From positions 124,001 through 188,000 of the forward strand of contig NZ_NFHP01000002.1 of NCBI RefSeq assembly GCF_002159335.1: a DNA stretch of 64,000 nucleotides, in the 5' to 3' direction. This DNA is from Collinsella sp. An7. GTDB lineage: Bacteria > Actinomycetota > Coriobacteriia > Coriobacteriales > Coriobacteriaceae. Position 1 is the stretch's first letter, and each line of letters starts with the position of its first letter. Position numbers and translations under genes: made by a program. Below are positions 32,409-41,200 of the stretch, piece after piece. A model generated the notes under the pieces. That model was not told where the DNA came from and ran no database searches. It saw only the letters and a program-made list of their open reading frames with translations.

Positions 32409-32906
32409 ATGAGCCAAGTATTCCAACGGAACCGCAAGGAGGCCGACACGGACTTCCTAAGCCTCGCGGCAGACATACGCCTTGAGGTGCTTTCCCTCGT
32501 GAGCAACGAGAACGTGGTGCCGAAGCGCAAGAGGCTCATTCTGGGCGTCCCCATGGCAGAAACCGCCCGCTCGCTGGTGTACAACGTGAACAGGGCCAAC
32601 CGCTTCTACCCAAGCAACTCCTTTAACGTGTTGGAGCGCAAGAGGTATCTGGGACTCGCCATGGCGGACTGCGATCAGCTTGAGCAGGACTTCCAGTGCC
32701 TCATCGCCATGAAGTGCACCACCGCGAGCGAGCTTGAGCGCATCTCCGGCATGATCCGCGACGAGGCGGACAAGGTCTCCAAAAAGCGCAAGTACACGCG
32801 CATAATCGGCAGGGAGTCGGCGGAGGACAGGCTTGCCGCCGCGAGGGCCGAGACCGAGCGCCTAGAGGCCGTGGTGCTCGAACAGCCGGGCGGCTATAAT
32901 GCGTAG
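32409..32906 (+). CDS. avd: DGR accessory variability determinant (Avd)
   Basis: 165 residues from ATG 32409 with GGGGGCG before it. The protein is helical (FLSLAADIRLEVLSLVSNEN, LVYNVNRANRFYPSNSFNV, ERKRYLGLAMADCDQLEQDF, ELERISGMIRDEADKVSKKR), as the four-helix Avd that forms a pentamer and binds the reverse transcriptase and template RNA. It lies between target and template, the standard DGR order. A TATAAT box for the template RNA lies in its last codons. Confidence 0.88.
   Translation: MSQVFQRNRKEADTDFLSLAADIRLEVLSLVSNENVVPKRKRLILGVPMAETARSLVYNVNRANRFYPSNSFNVLERKRYLGLAMADCDQLEQDFQCLIAMKCTTASELERISGMIRDEADKVSKKRKYTRIIGRESAEDRLAAARAETERLEAVVLEQPGGYNA
32895..32900 (+). promoter_or_regulatory. 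-10 box (TATAAT) for the template RNA
   Basis: A perfect TATAAT lies inside the final codons of avd, 23 bases before the start of the template repeat. No clear -35 hexamer is seen at 17 bases, though GTGGTG is nearby. A transcript starting near 32907 would contain the whole template. Confidence 0.6.
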
Positions 32907-33255
32907 CGGTTGCGCTTTGTTATTCGCGTCAATTGGTGGCTTCGCTCCGTCGTGGGTGGTTCGGCGTCCAACGTCTGCTATTGCAACAACAACGGCAACG
33001 CCAACGGCACCTCCCCTCGCAACACGTGGGTGCGGCCCCGCCCCGGCTTCCCTTTCACTGCCAGACCGAGTAAGCGAGAGCCGAAAGCCGAGCGCAAAGA
33101 GGAAGGAAGGCGCGACCATCGGCCTCAGCGCCGTAAATATGCACCCCGCGCGGGGAGCCGGACGCTTCTTGCATGGCCGGGCGCTCCGGCGCTCAGCCCG
33201 GTTTCATGGTCTCCCCGCAAAGCGGCTGTTCGAGCGCCACTGCTAGCCGTGCGGG
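32907..33255 (+). ncRNA. DGR template RNA region with template repeat (TR)
   Basis: About 350 noncoding bases between avd and the reverse transcriptase. TR is 32923-33051 and carries 19 adenines, nine of which are changed in VR. The spacer after TR is GC-rich and could fold as the part of the RNA that primes cDNA synthesis. Open frames across the region are repeats of the target's frame and are not genes. Confidence 0.85.
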
Positions 33256-33264
33256 GTGCCCTCC

Positions 33265-34434
33265 ATGAACTCAGACGACAGGCGCGCTGCCCGCAGGGCT
33301 AGGCGCGAGGAAAAGCGCGCCCGCAACAGGGCCGAGAGAATAGACGGCCTCACGCTTGAGCGTATCGCCGACATGGACGCGCTCTACGACGCCGCCATGA
33401 AGTCGAGGCGCGGTGTGTCGTGGAAGGCGTCTGTTCAGGGCTACTGCCTCCACGTTCTGGGCAACGTCTACAAGGCACGCCAAGACCTGCTGAACGGCGA
33501 GGACATCCGGCGCGGCTTCCACGAGTTCGACCTCATTGAGCGCGGCAAGCTTCGGCACATATCGTCCGTGCACTTCAGCGAGCGGGTCGTACACAAGTCG
33601 CTGAGCCAGAACGCGCTCGTCCCCGCGATCATGCCGACGCTCACCGCCGGCAACTCCGCCAACATGAAGGGCAGGGGCGTCGACTACGCTATAGCGCGGC
33701 TCAAGAACCAGCTCGCGCGCCACTACCGGCGGCACGGAACCGATGGCTACGTGCTGCTCGTTGACTTCAGCGACTACTTCGCGCGCATCGACCACGACGC
33801 GGCCAAGCGGCTCGTGATGAAGGCCCTCGATGACGAACGTCTCGTGGCGCTGACAAACGGCCTCATAGACGCATGCGGCGACGTGGGCCTCGGCCTCGGA
33901 AGCGAGCCGAACCAGATACTCGCGGTTGCGCTCCCGAACCCCATCGACCACTGGGCGGAGGAGATGGCGGGGCTTGAGGCGACGGGCCGCTACATGGACG
34001 ATTCCTACTACATCGACATGAGCAAGGACAAGCTCAAGCTGGTCTTGGCCTGCATCGAGATACTGTGCGATGACCTCGGCATCACAATCAACAAGAAGAA
34101 GACGCGTATCGTCAAGCTATCGCGCGGCTTCAGGTTCCTCAAGAAGCGGTTCTACTACGGCCCCACGGGCAAGGTCGTCGTGCGCCCGAGCCGCGAGGCC
34201 ATAACCCGCGAGCGCCGCAAGCTCAAGGCGATGCGCCGCATGCTAGACCGTGGCGAGATAACGCTGAGGCAGATAAACCAGTCATACCAGAGCTGGCGCG
34301 GCGGCATGCTCAGGCTCGACGCGCACGAAACCGTCCTCAGCATGGACAGGCTCTACAAGGAGCTGTTCGTCAATGAATACCCCCCCCCCGGAGCGGAAAT
34401 CCTGACCCTGACTAGGCTCAAGGCCGCCGCGTAA
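33265..34434 (+). CDS. DGR reverse transcriptase
   Basis: About 389 residues from ATG 33265; GTG 33256 is the alternative and neither ribosome site is strong. RT blocks: VLLVDFSDYFARIDHDAAKR (motif A), GLGLGSEPNQILAVALPNPI (the DGR-type replacement of the usual QG...SQ motif), YMDDSYYIDMSKD (catalytic Asp pair), and ITINKKKTRIVKLSRGFRFL. It copies the template RNA with errors at adenines. The C-terminal end is encoded across a C10 tract (34380-34389). Confidence 0.95.
   Translation: MNSDDRRAARRARREEKRARNRAERIDGLTLERIADMDALYDAAMKSRRGVSWKASVQGYCLHVLGNVYKARQDLLNGEDIRRGFHEFDLIERGKLRHISSVHFSERVVHKSLSQNALVPAIMPTLTAGNSANMKGRGVDYAIARLKNQLARHYRRHGTDGYVLLVDFSDYFARIDHDAAKRLVMKALDDERLVALTNGLIDACGDVGLGLGSEPNQILAVALPNPIDHWAEEMAGLEATGRYMDDSYYIDMSKDKLKLVLACIEILCDDLGITINKKKTRIVKLSRGFRFLKKRFYYGPTGKVVVRPSREAITRERRKLKAMRRMLDRGEITLRQINQSYQSWRGGMLRLDAHETVLSMDRLYKELFVNEYPPPGAEILTLTRLKAAA
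34380..34389 (+). repeat. C10 homopolymer near the 3' end of the DGR reverse transcriptase
   Basis: Ten consecutive C encode part of YPPPG, 15 codons before the stop. A slip of one base would change only the last residues. Confidence 0.9.
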
Positions 34435-34435
34435 T

Positions 34436-34454
34436 CTCACGCCGCCCATACGAT
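34436..34454 (+). repeat. Recurring phage element, copy 5
   Basis: CTCACGCCGCCCATACGAT preceded by TAAT, 27 bases before the next gene, right after the reverse transcriptase stop. Confidence 0.55.
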
Positions 34455-34481
34455 GTGCGCACCCTATGAAAGGAGTGCGCC

Positions 34482-34700
34482 ATGGAGCGAACCAGAGAGG
34501 CCATCGAGGCCGAGATCAACGGTTACAAGCAGCTTCTCGTGCAGAGCGACTACAAGGCCCTCAAGCACGCTGACGGCGTTATGCCAGATGAGGAATGGGA
34601 GCCGGTCAAGGCCCAGCGCGAGGAGCTTCGCGCCAAGATCAACGCCTGCGAGGCCGAGCTTGAGACGGCCCCCTCGGCTTATGTGCCGGAGGAGGCATGA
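34482..34700 (+). CDS. Small coiled-coil phage protein, 72 aa
   Basis: GAAAGGAG lies before ATG 34482. The chain is mostly helical and charged (REAIEAEINGYKQLLVQSDY; QREELRAKINACEAELE). It opens the lysis block. Similar short proteins near holins in other phages have no known role. Confidence 0.6.
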   Translation: MERTREAIEAEINGYKQLLVQSDYKALKHADGVMPDEEWEPVKAQREELRAKINACEAELETAPSAYVPEEA

Positions 34701-35227
34701 GCGGGGATGCCCTAGCGGGAGGGTTCGAGGCCGCCGCCATAGCCGAGCCGCTTGCCGCCCTCCTCGCCTTCACCGTTGCGGCTATCTGCTTCGTGGTCGT
34801 CAAGTGGGGAATGCCCCAGCGCCGCGCCCTCAAGGAGAAGCAGCTTGAGAACGAGCGCGCCATCGAGGAGAAGAAGCTTGAGATCGAGCGCTACCGCATC
34901 GAGGTGCAGGAGACGGCGGACAAGGCCCTCGACTCCCGCGAGCGCGAGCGCATCAAGACCACCCAGCAGCAGGTGGCCGCGCAGAACGAGCAGACGCGCG
35001 TCATCGAGACGCTTTCCAACGGCCAGCAGGCGCAGACGCGAATCCTAGAGGTGCTCTCTACGCAGGTCGGTGACTCCAAGGAGCGCAGCCACGAGATGGG
35101 CGGGCGCTTGGAGCACACCGAGGCCACCGCCCAGCGCATCGACCAGACCACCTCGCACATGGCCAAGCAGATTGACGAGGTTCACGCAATCGTCGTCCGA
35201 CGCAAGGGAGCGGGCGATGAAGGTTAG
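34697..35227 (+). CDS. Membrane-anchored coiled-coil protein of the lysis block
   Basis: 176 residues. An N-terminal membrane helix (EPLAALLAFTVAAICFVVVK) is followed by a long charged coiled coil (KQLENERAIEEKKLEIERYR) ending in a helical part. BhlA/holin-like proteins share this layout. It may be a second holin or a spanin-like support; not decidable. Confidence 0.65.
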   Translation: MSGDALAGGFEAAAIAEPLAALLAFTVAAICFVVVKWGMPQRRALKEKQLENERAIEEKKLEIERYRIEVQETADKALDSRERERIKTTQQQVAAQNEQTRVIETLSNGQQAQTRILEVLSTQVGDSKERSHEMGGRLEHTEATAQRIDQTTSHMAKQIDEVHAIVVRRKGAGDEG

Positions 35228-35241
35228 AAAGGGGTTCAACC

Positions 35242-35475
35242 ATGACCAAGGACGGAATCAAGAAGTGGTTCGTCGCGGCTGGCGTCCGCGCCGTCAAGAC
35301 CGCAGCCCAGACGGCGCTCGCCGCCATGGGAACGACCGTGGTCTCCATTACCGCGCTGGACTGGCCGCAGATCGCGGCGCTCGCGGCCACGGCTGCGGTC
35401 GCGTCGGTGCTCACGAGCATCGTTGGCGTGCCGGAGGTGGAGGAAGGCACAAGCCCGCTCTCCAAGCAGCAGTAG
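35242..35475 (+). CDS. Phage holin, r1t-type
   Basis: 77 residues with GAAAGGGG before the start. RAVKTAAQTALAAMGTTVVS and WPQIAALAATAAVASVLTSI match the two membrane spans and the conserved AVKTAAQT box of r1t holins. It makes holes in the membrane at the time set for lysis, letting the endolysin out. Confidence 0.88.
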   Translation: MTKDGIKKWFVAAGVRAVKTAAQTALAAMGTTVVSITALDWPQIAALAATAAVASVLTSIVGVPEVEEGTSPLSKQQ

Positions 35476-35486
35476 CGCTCCTTCTC

Positions 35487-36083
35487 GTGGCCCTGTTCCT
35501 CTTCGGCGCGCTCGTGGTATGGACTCAGCCGCAGCCCGTCGAGGAGGAGCCGGAGCAGCTCCCCGTCGTGTACGACACGCCCGCCGAGCCGCAAGTCCCG
35601 CTCTACATGCAGACGGACGAGCGGTGGGGCGGGCTGCCCTACGCCGGCGCAGACCTCGCCACGTCCGGCTGCGGTCTCACGTGCGCTGCCATGGCTTGGG
35701 AGAGGCTTTCTGGCGAGACGTGCACGCCGCCCATGCTGCTCAACCTCGTGGGCAACGACTACGTTCAGGACGGGCAGAACTACATGCCCGGCTTCTGCGA
35801 GTGGATGGCGCAGCAAGACCCGAAGCTCGACTACACGGTTCTCTACGAGGACAGATCGCGGGCGCTTGAGGAGTCCGCCGCCGGGCGTCTGGTGTTCGGA
35901 ACCATGGAGAGCGCGCTCCACGAGGACGGGCGCGAGTACGGCGGCCACGTGGTGCTCATAACGGAGAACCTTTACGGACACATCACAATCCACGACCCGT
36001 GCGAGGCGTATCCCGTCGCACTCGACTACGACGAGTTCAACGCCGTCGCTTGGGACTACTTCATCTCGATCGGAAGGGGCTAG
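35487..36083 (+). CDS. C39-like cysteine peptidase, membrane-anchored
   Basis: The GTG at 35487 is the only usual start after the holin that keeps the hydrophobic N-terminus (ALFLFGALVVW); the ribosome site is poor, so coupling to the holin gene is likely. About 198 residues. The mature part is a Peptidase_C39_2-like domain: TSGCGLTCAAMAWERL (catalytic Cys), GGHVVLITENL (His), HDPCEAYPV (Asp). It may cut cell-wall or surface peptides during lysis or entry. Confidence 0.75.
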   Translation: MALFLFGALVVWTQPQPVEEEPEQLPVVYDTPAEPQVPLYMQTDERWGGLPYAGADLATSGCGLTCAAMAWERLSGETCTPPMLLNLVGNDYVQDGQNYMPGFCEWMAQQDPKLDYTVLYEDRSRALEESAAGRLVFGTMESALHEDGREYGGHVVLITENLYGHITIHDPCEAYPVALDYDEFNAVAWDYFISIGRG

Positions 36084-36085
36084 AA

Positions 36086-37138
36086 ATGTCCATGAACGGT
36101 ATCGACATCAGCAACTGGCAGAACGGCATCAACCTCGACGCCGTTCCCTATGACTTCATCATCGCCAAGGCCACGCAGGGCAAGACCTACGTCTCCCCGG
36201 ACTGCGCGCGTCAGGTCGAGCAGGCCCGCGCTCGTGGCAAGCTTTTCGGCGTATATCACTACATCGACGGTTCCGGCGCTATCGGCGAGGCCGACTTCTT
36301 CATCGACAACATCAAGAACTGGGTCGGCGAGGGCATGCTGTGCCTCGACTGGGAAAGCAACCAGAACAGCGCGTGGGGCAACGAGGACTACCTGCGGCAG
36401 GTCGCGCAGCGCGTCATCGACCGCACCGGAATCCCGCCCGTCATCTACGTGCAGCAGAGCCGCATGGCTCAGGTGAAGCCAATCGCCGACGCGCTCAACT
36501 GCGCCCTCTGGATCGCACAGTACGCAAACATGAACGCCACCGGTTATCAGGATGCGCCTTGGAACGAGGGGGCCTACTCGTGCGCCATCCGCCAGTACAG
36601 CTCTTGCGGCCGCCTCTCCGGCTACAGCGGAAACCTCGACCTGAACAAGGCGTACATGGACGCTGCGGCTTGGAAGAAGTACGCCAACCCCGGCGGCAGC
36701 ACCTCGACCCCTGCGCCGTCCCCGTCCCAGCCGGCGGACTCCGCGCCGTCCGGCTCCACGCTCGACCTCGTGTACCACATCGTCACGAACAACATCAACG
36801 GCGATGCCCGTAGGGACTACTGCGGCAGCCGCTACGACGAGGTCCAGGGCTTCATCAACGACACCCACGACGCCTCCGCGTCCACGCTCGCCAAGTGGAT
36901 CAGGGCCGGGAAGTACGGAAACAACCCGGTTCGCCAGACCGTCATCGAGGCGTGCGGAGGCAAGTACCGGGAGGCGCAGGACATCATCAACGGGAAGTCC
37001 CGCACCTACACCGTCAGGAGCGGTGACACGCTCTCTGGCATCGGCGCCAAGCTCGGCGTCAGCTGGAAGGGCATAGCGAGCAAGAACGGCATCTCGTCGC
37101 CGTACACCATCTATCCCGGCCAGAAGCTCAAGTACTAG
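36086..37138 (+). CDS. Endolysin: GH25 lysozyme with linker domain and LysM
   Basis: 350 residues from ATG 36086 (GGAAGGGG upstream). The GH25 muramidase starts GIDISNWQNGINLD, with LCLDWESN holding the catalytic Asp/Glu and DLNKAYMD its end. A Pro/Ser linker follows, then a domain with IVTNNINGDARRDYCGSRYD and EVQGFINDTHDASASTL of the CW_7-like kind, then LysM (YTVRSGDTLSGIGAKLGVSW). It cuts the glycan between MurNAc and GlcNAc. Confidence 0.92.
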   Translation: MSMNGIDISNWQNGINLDAVPYDFIIAKATQGKTYVSPDCARQVEQARARGKLFGVYHYIDGSGAIGEADFFIDNIKNWVGEGMLCLDWESNQNSAWGNEDYLRQVAQRVIDRTGIPPVIYVQQSRMAQVKPIADALNCALWIAQYANMNATGYQDAPWNEGAYSCAIRQYSSCGRLSGYSGNLDLNKAYMDAAAWKKYANPGGSTSTPAPSPSQPADSAPSGSTLDLVYHIVTNNINGDARRDYCGSRYDEVQGFINDTHDASASTLAKWIRAGKYGNNPVRQTVIEACGGKYREAQDIINGKSRTYTVRSGDTLSGIGAKLGVSWKGIASKNGISSPYTIYPGQKLKY

Positions 37139-37147
37139 GAGGAAGCC

Positions 37148-37486
37148 ATGCAGACCATCAACGCCAAGTACACCTCTACCAAGCAGAAGGGCGCTCAGGA
37201 GGTGAGCCTCTACATCGAGGGGCTCCCTTCTGGCGGCTCCGCTACCGTCGATGACGGCTCAATCACAACCGACAAGCTCGCCTCCAAGGCCGTAACCGCC
37301 GACAAGATCGCCGACGGCGTGATTCCGGAGAAGTACACGCTCCCGGCCGCGTCGGCCTCCGCGCTCGGCGGCGTGAAGCAGGTCGATTATGTCGCAGACC
37401 CCGCCGGTGAGACGCCGACCAAGGCGGAGTTCATCTCCCTGCGCGACGCCATGGTCACCGCTGGCGTCATGAAGCCCGCGAGCTAG
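37148..37486 (+). CDS. Head-fibre-like protein at the prophage end
   Basis: 112 residues, AGGAGG before the start. ITTDKLASKAVTADKIADGV, and ASASALGGVKQVDYVADPAG, look like head-fibre (phi29 gp8.5-like) proteins that decorate virions. The location after the endolysin is unusual. It could be a morons-type late gain. The terminator at 37577 ends its transcript. Confidence 0.7.
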   Translation: MQTINAKYTSTKQKGAQEVSLYIEGLPSGGSATVDDGSITTDKLASKAVTADKIADGVIPEKYTLPAASASALGGVKQVDYVADPAGETPTKAEFISLRDAMVTAGVMKPAS

Positions 37487-37576
37487 GCCGCGCGGCTGAA
37501 GCGCAGGTAGACGGCCCCGTTCACGACGGTCATCATCGTTCGAGTATTTTTGCAAACGGGGCACCCTTAAAGTCTG

Positions 37577-37609
37577 AAGCCCAGATACCCATCGGTACCT
37601 GGGCTTTTT
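37577..37609 (+). terminator. Rho-independent terminator at the right prophage end
   Basis: AAGCCCAG (37577-37584) pairs with CTGGGCTT (37599-37606), with an inner TACC/GGTA stem, followed by TTTTTG. It can also act weakly on the minus strand. Confidence 0.85.
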
Positions 37610-37612
37610 GCT

Positions 37613-37680
37613 ATCCAGCGCCGGGATTCGAACCCGACAGGGCCCCATGGTGAGCAAAGCGCGCAGCTCCCCCACTCACC
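37613..37680 (-). other. Orphan tRNA 3'-end-like sequence (T-arm) at the island edge
   Basis: On the minus strand, CGGGTTCGAATCCCG (37636-37622) is a textbook T-arm followed by GCGCTGGAT, then AAAAAGCCC of a hairpin, as after a tRNA. No matching TCCAGCG 5' acceptor strand is found upstream; the DUF4062 gene stops there instead. It looks like the 3' remnant of a tRNA split or copied by integration. Confidence 0.4.
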
Positions 37681-38224
37681 CCAAGTCAATAACCGCTTCG
37701 TCGCCAACGTAGACAAAATCACCATGGCGCTGCGGGGCCATCAGAACACCCCAGCTCACAAACGCCTGCAGCAGCGCCAATTCAATGGTGCGCACGTCGT
37801 CGTACATCTGGTACGGCAATGACAGCGTCCCCGCGGCGATACGCTCCTTTAGCGCCGTGAGCTCTGGCGTCTCGTGTTCACCCGCCGCCAGCGCGCGCAT
37901 CCACGTAAAGATGCGCAACGCCCTGTAAGTGCGGCGCTTTTGCTCATCAAGCGCGCAGTACACCTCTTCCATGGTGTATGCGCCACACTTCGTGTGGAAC
38001 AGGAACAGGCACGCATCGCACCCACGCACCAGGTCGTCGTATTCAGCCTGCTTGCCCGCCTCGTGCCGCGCGATGGCGATGCTCTCGTGCTCCCACACCA
38101 CGAGCACGAAGCGCTGCCCGTACGGCACACACGCATTGTTCACGCTGTTGATGAACGCCGAGAGCGCTAGGCGGTCGCCCCGTAGCTCCTCGCTCGACCC
38201 TAGAAAGATGCGCGTCGTGTGCAT
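37676..38224 (-). CDS. DUF4062-like (FLGSS) domain protein, short
   Basis: 182 residues, 6 bases after the large TPR gene, whose last codons supply GGAGGCG as ribosome site. RIFLGSSEELRGDRLALSAF, then VLVVWEHESIAI, and LVRGCDACLFLFHTKCGAYT with EEVYCAL match the DUF4062 class, a Rossmann-like (TIR/SLOG-related) domain at the start of many predicted immunity proteins. The copy is a stand-alone domain without sensor repeats; it could be an effector or adaptor paired with the long protein. Function unknown. Confidence 0.7.
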   Translation of the reverse strand: MHTTRIFLGSSEELRGDRLALSAFINSVNNACVPYGQRFVLVVWEHESIAIARHEAGKQAEYDDLVRGCDACLFLFHTKCGAYTMEEVYCALDEQKRRTYRALRIFTWMRALAAGEHETPELTALKERIAAGTLSLPYQMYDDVRTIELALLQAFVSWGVLMAPQRHGDFVYVGDEAVIDLG

Positions 38225-38230
38225 GGCGCC

Positions 38231-41200
38231 CTACGCCTCCGTCGTATCGGATGTCGCTGCCCCCGCGCGCTGGCGCAAATCGTCCAAATCGGCCTGCGCA
38301 GAAAGTTCCAGATCGGCAAACGCATCAGGCGCGCGCAAGGCAACTAACTTGGCGGACATCGTAGCAATGTTCATCGACGCAATAGCTCCCGCCGGATCGG
38401 TGGCACCGTGACGCAGCGCCTGACGTTGCAACCGCTCGATGACCTTGCGAAGCTCCTCGCCCTTCATCTTACCGTCTCGATACAACTCGAGGCGCAGCAC
38501 AAGCGCGTTTTCAAGTAGCGTCAGCGCCTCGTCGCACGATGGATCACGGAACGCGAAGCTCGCGTTGTAGTAACAAGACGCCAGACTTTTCTTGTCGCCC
38601 AGCACGCGATACAGCTCGACCGCCCGTTTGTATGTGCTCAGCGCTTCGTCGAGGCGCCCCTGCTTATCCAGCACCCATGCCTGCCACCAGCGCATCCGCG
38701 CGGCCTGGCTCAACGCATCGTGATCGTGCAGCTCGCCCTCCTCGTCGCCCACATCCGCCGTCGCGGCGTCGGAGCCCCAGCCGGCGGCGCGCTCATACAG
38801 CTCCGCCGCCTCGCCGTAGCGCCCCGCGGCGTCGGCCCAGTGCTCTCCACGGCGCGCCACGTCGGCCCAGCGCCTCAACGTGCGCGCGAGCCGATCTTGG
38901 TAGCCAGATTCATCGTTCGCTGCAAGCTTGCGAAAAACGGTCACGGCCTCGCCGTAGGCGGCCTCCGCGCGCGCCGTCTTGCCTGCACGATCGCATAAGA
39001 GACCGATATTATCCAGGCACTCTGCGATATTCTTGCGGTACGCCTCATCTGGTTGCATCTCGTACAGCGTGCGATACTGCTCGACCGCCCGCTCGTACGC
39101 GCTCAGCCCCTCATCGAAACGCCCCTGCTTATCCAGCACCCATGCCTGCCACCAGCGCATGCGCGCGGCTCGACTCAACGCATCGAGGTCGCGCTGCGCG
39201 TCATCCGTGCCACCCGCGCCCGTAGACGCAACGCCTTCGGTGGCGGCGTCGGCGCGCGATGGCGCATCGGCGTCCCCGGAATGGATGGATGTAGCATCCT
39301 CGACATCGGTGTACCCCCAGCCGGCAGTGCGCTCGTACAGCACCGCCGCCTCGTCGTAGCGCGCCGCGGCGTCGGCCCAGCGCTCCTCATGGCGCGCCAG
39401 ATCGGCCCAGCTCCTCAGCGTGCGCACGAGCCAATCACGGTAATACGGATTACCATCCGCCGCGAGTTCCCACAAAATGCCCATTGCCTCACTATAAGCA
39501 GTCTCCGCACGGGCCGTCTGGCCAGCACGATTATATAGAGCACCGGTGTTGCCCAGGCAGCGCGCATAATCCTCGCGATACACCACGTCGGGCTGTGCCT
39601 CGTGCAGTGCGCGATAACGTGCACGCGCATCCTCTAACATGGCGATAGCGCGCTCGTGCTGCCCCACTTTGTCTAGGCAGAGCGCTTCGTTGTGCAGAAC
39701 ATCGGCAGCATCACCTGCGGCGCCCGCCTTGCCTGCATCCTGTGCCGCCTGTGCCACGGCGCGGGCCTCTTCATACACTGGCAGCGCCTCGTTCGCATCC
39801 GTTTGTCCCAAGAGCAACGCAAGATCCAGCAAGCGATACACAAGCCGATGGTCGTGCATGCCCGGTTGCAGCCGCGCGAGTGCACGCATCACCGAAACGC
39901 CCTCGCGTATATATTGCTCGGCGAGCGCATTTTGCCCAAGCTCTCGGTACACGTTGCTCAACTGTGCCAACGACGAACTGAACATTTCTCCGAACACCGC
40001 AAGGTTCTCGCGCGCCCAAGGGCGACGCAGGGTAACGCACTCGCGCAGCAAACGCTCACCGTCTGCGAGACGCCCCATTTTCCAGTATAGACTTCCCAAG
40101 TTGTTGAGCGTTATGGCGTAGTCCTCGCCAAACGCCGCCGGATTCTGTTCAAAAAGTCGCCGGCGGATTGCCAACGCCTGAAGATACCACGCCTCACTCT
40201 CCTCGTAACGCCTAAAGGTCGATGCATTGTCACCCAGCTCAGCGAGCGACCTGGCAAAGTCGACGTCATAGCGCCCCGGATCGCGCGCCGCCAGATCGCG
40301 TAGCAGCTCCGCCGCCTCCCTAAAGTACGACTGCGCCGCATCGTGTTGATTGAGACTTGTGCAAGCAGTGCCCGCGTTACCCAGCGCAATTGCGAGGTTG
40401 AAACGATTATCATCGCTGTCACGTGCCGCTAACATGACACGTATGAGGTCAACGGCGCGCTTGTGGGCGCACAGTGCCTCGCGCGGTCGCCAACTCTGCC
40501 TAAGCACCACGCCGCGCGAAAGCTGCACACTCGCTTCCAAGCGCTCGGGATGAGGAAGTGGGCTCACCACGGCCTCGGCCTCGTCAAGGGTTGCTAGCGC
40601 ATCTTCAAACCGATGCATATCACTGAGCACCACCGCCTTCGTGCGCAGACACCAAGCCAGTAGAGCCCGCCAAGGCGCACCCGCACGCCGAGCGACTTCA
40701 ACGGCATGTTCACTCACTGCGAGAGCATCATCCCAGGCACACTCATCACTCAGCAGCGTGCCCAGCGCCTTGAGCGTGTTGATGCGCGCCGTAAACTGTT
40801 CATCGGAAAACGTCACGCCGGCGTGCTCCCACTCGTCGCAAACGCGCTCCGCCGCCTCCAGATACGGACGCGCCTCATTGTAGCGATTATGCCAAAACAG
40901 GAAAGACCCAAACTCCGCCTGCGCCGTGAACCCCAACTCATGCGCCGCCTCGCACGCCGCCGCCTCGGCAAGCGCCGTCTCGATGCGCTCCACCGTGGCG
41001 GTGTCCTCAATATGCGCAGCAAGCAAATCGGCAAGCTGCAGCTGCTCCGCAACCGTTGCGCGTAAGCGCTCAAGCACGCGGTCGCGCTCAGCATCCACCA
41101 CCGCCAAATCCTGCTCCGCCCGCGCGCGATCGGCGCGAATCTCCGCCTCATCGAGCAGCGCAATGGCTTCATCGATCTTGCCCGCCTCCACGAGCCGATA

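Noticed and set aside
32910-33302. Open frame across the DGR template containing a WWLRSVVGGSASN-type protein segment
   Set aside because: It is the template repeat read in the target's frame; no ribosome site, and TR must act as RNA.
34482-35227. Classing the two pre-holin genes as spanins
   Set aside because: Spanins belong to Gram-negative phages; this host is Gram-positive and neither protein has a lipobox.
37613-37690. Complete tRNA gene
   Set aside because: Only the T-arm and 3' acceptor strand can be seen; no 5' acceptor, D-arm or anticodon arm fits upstream.
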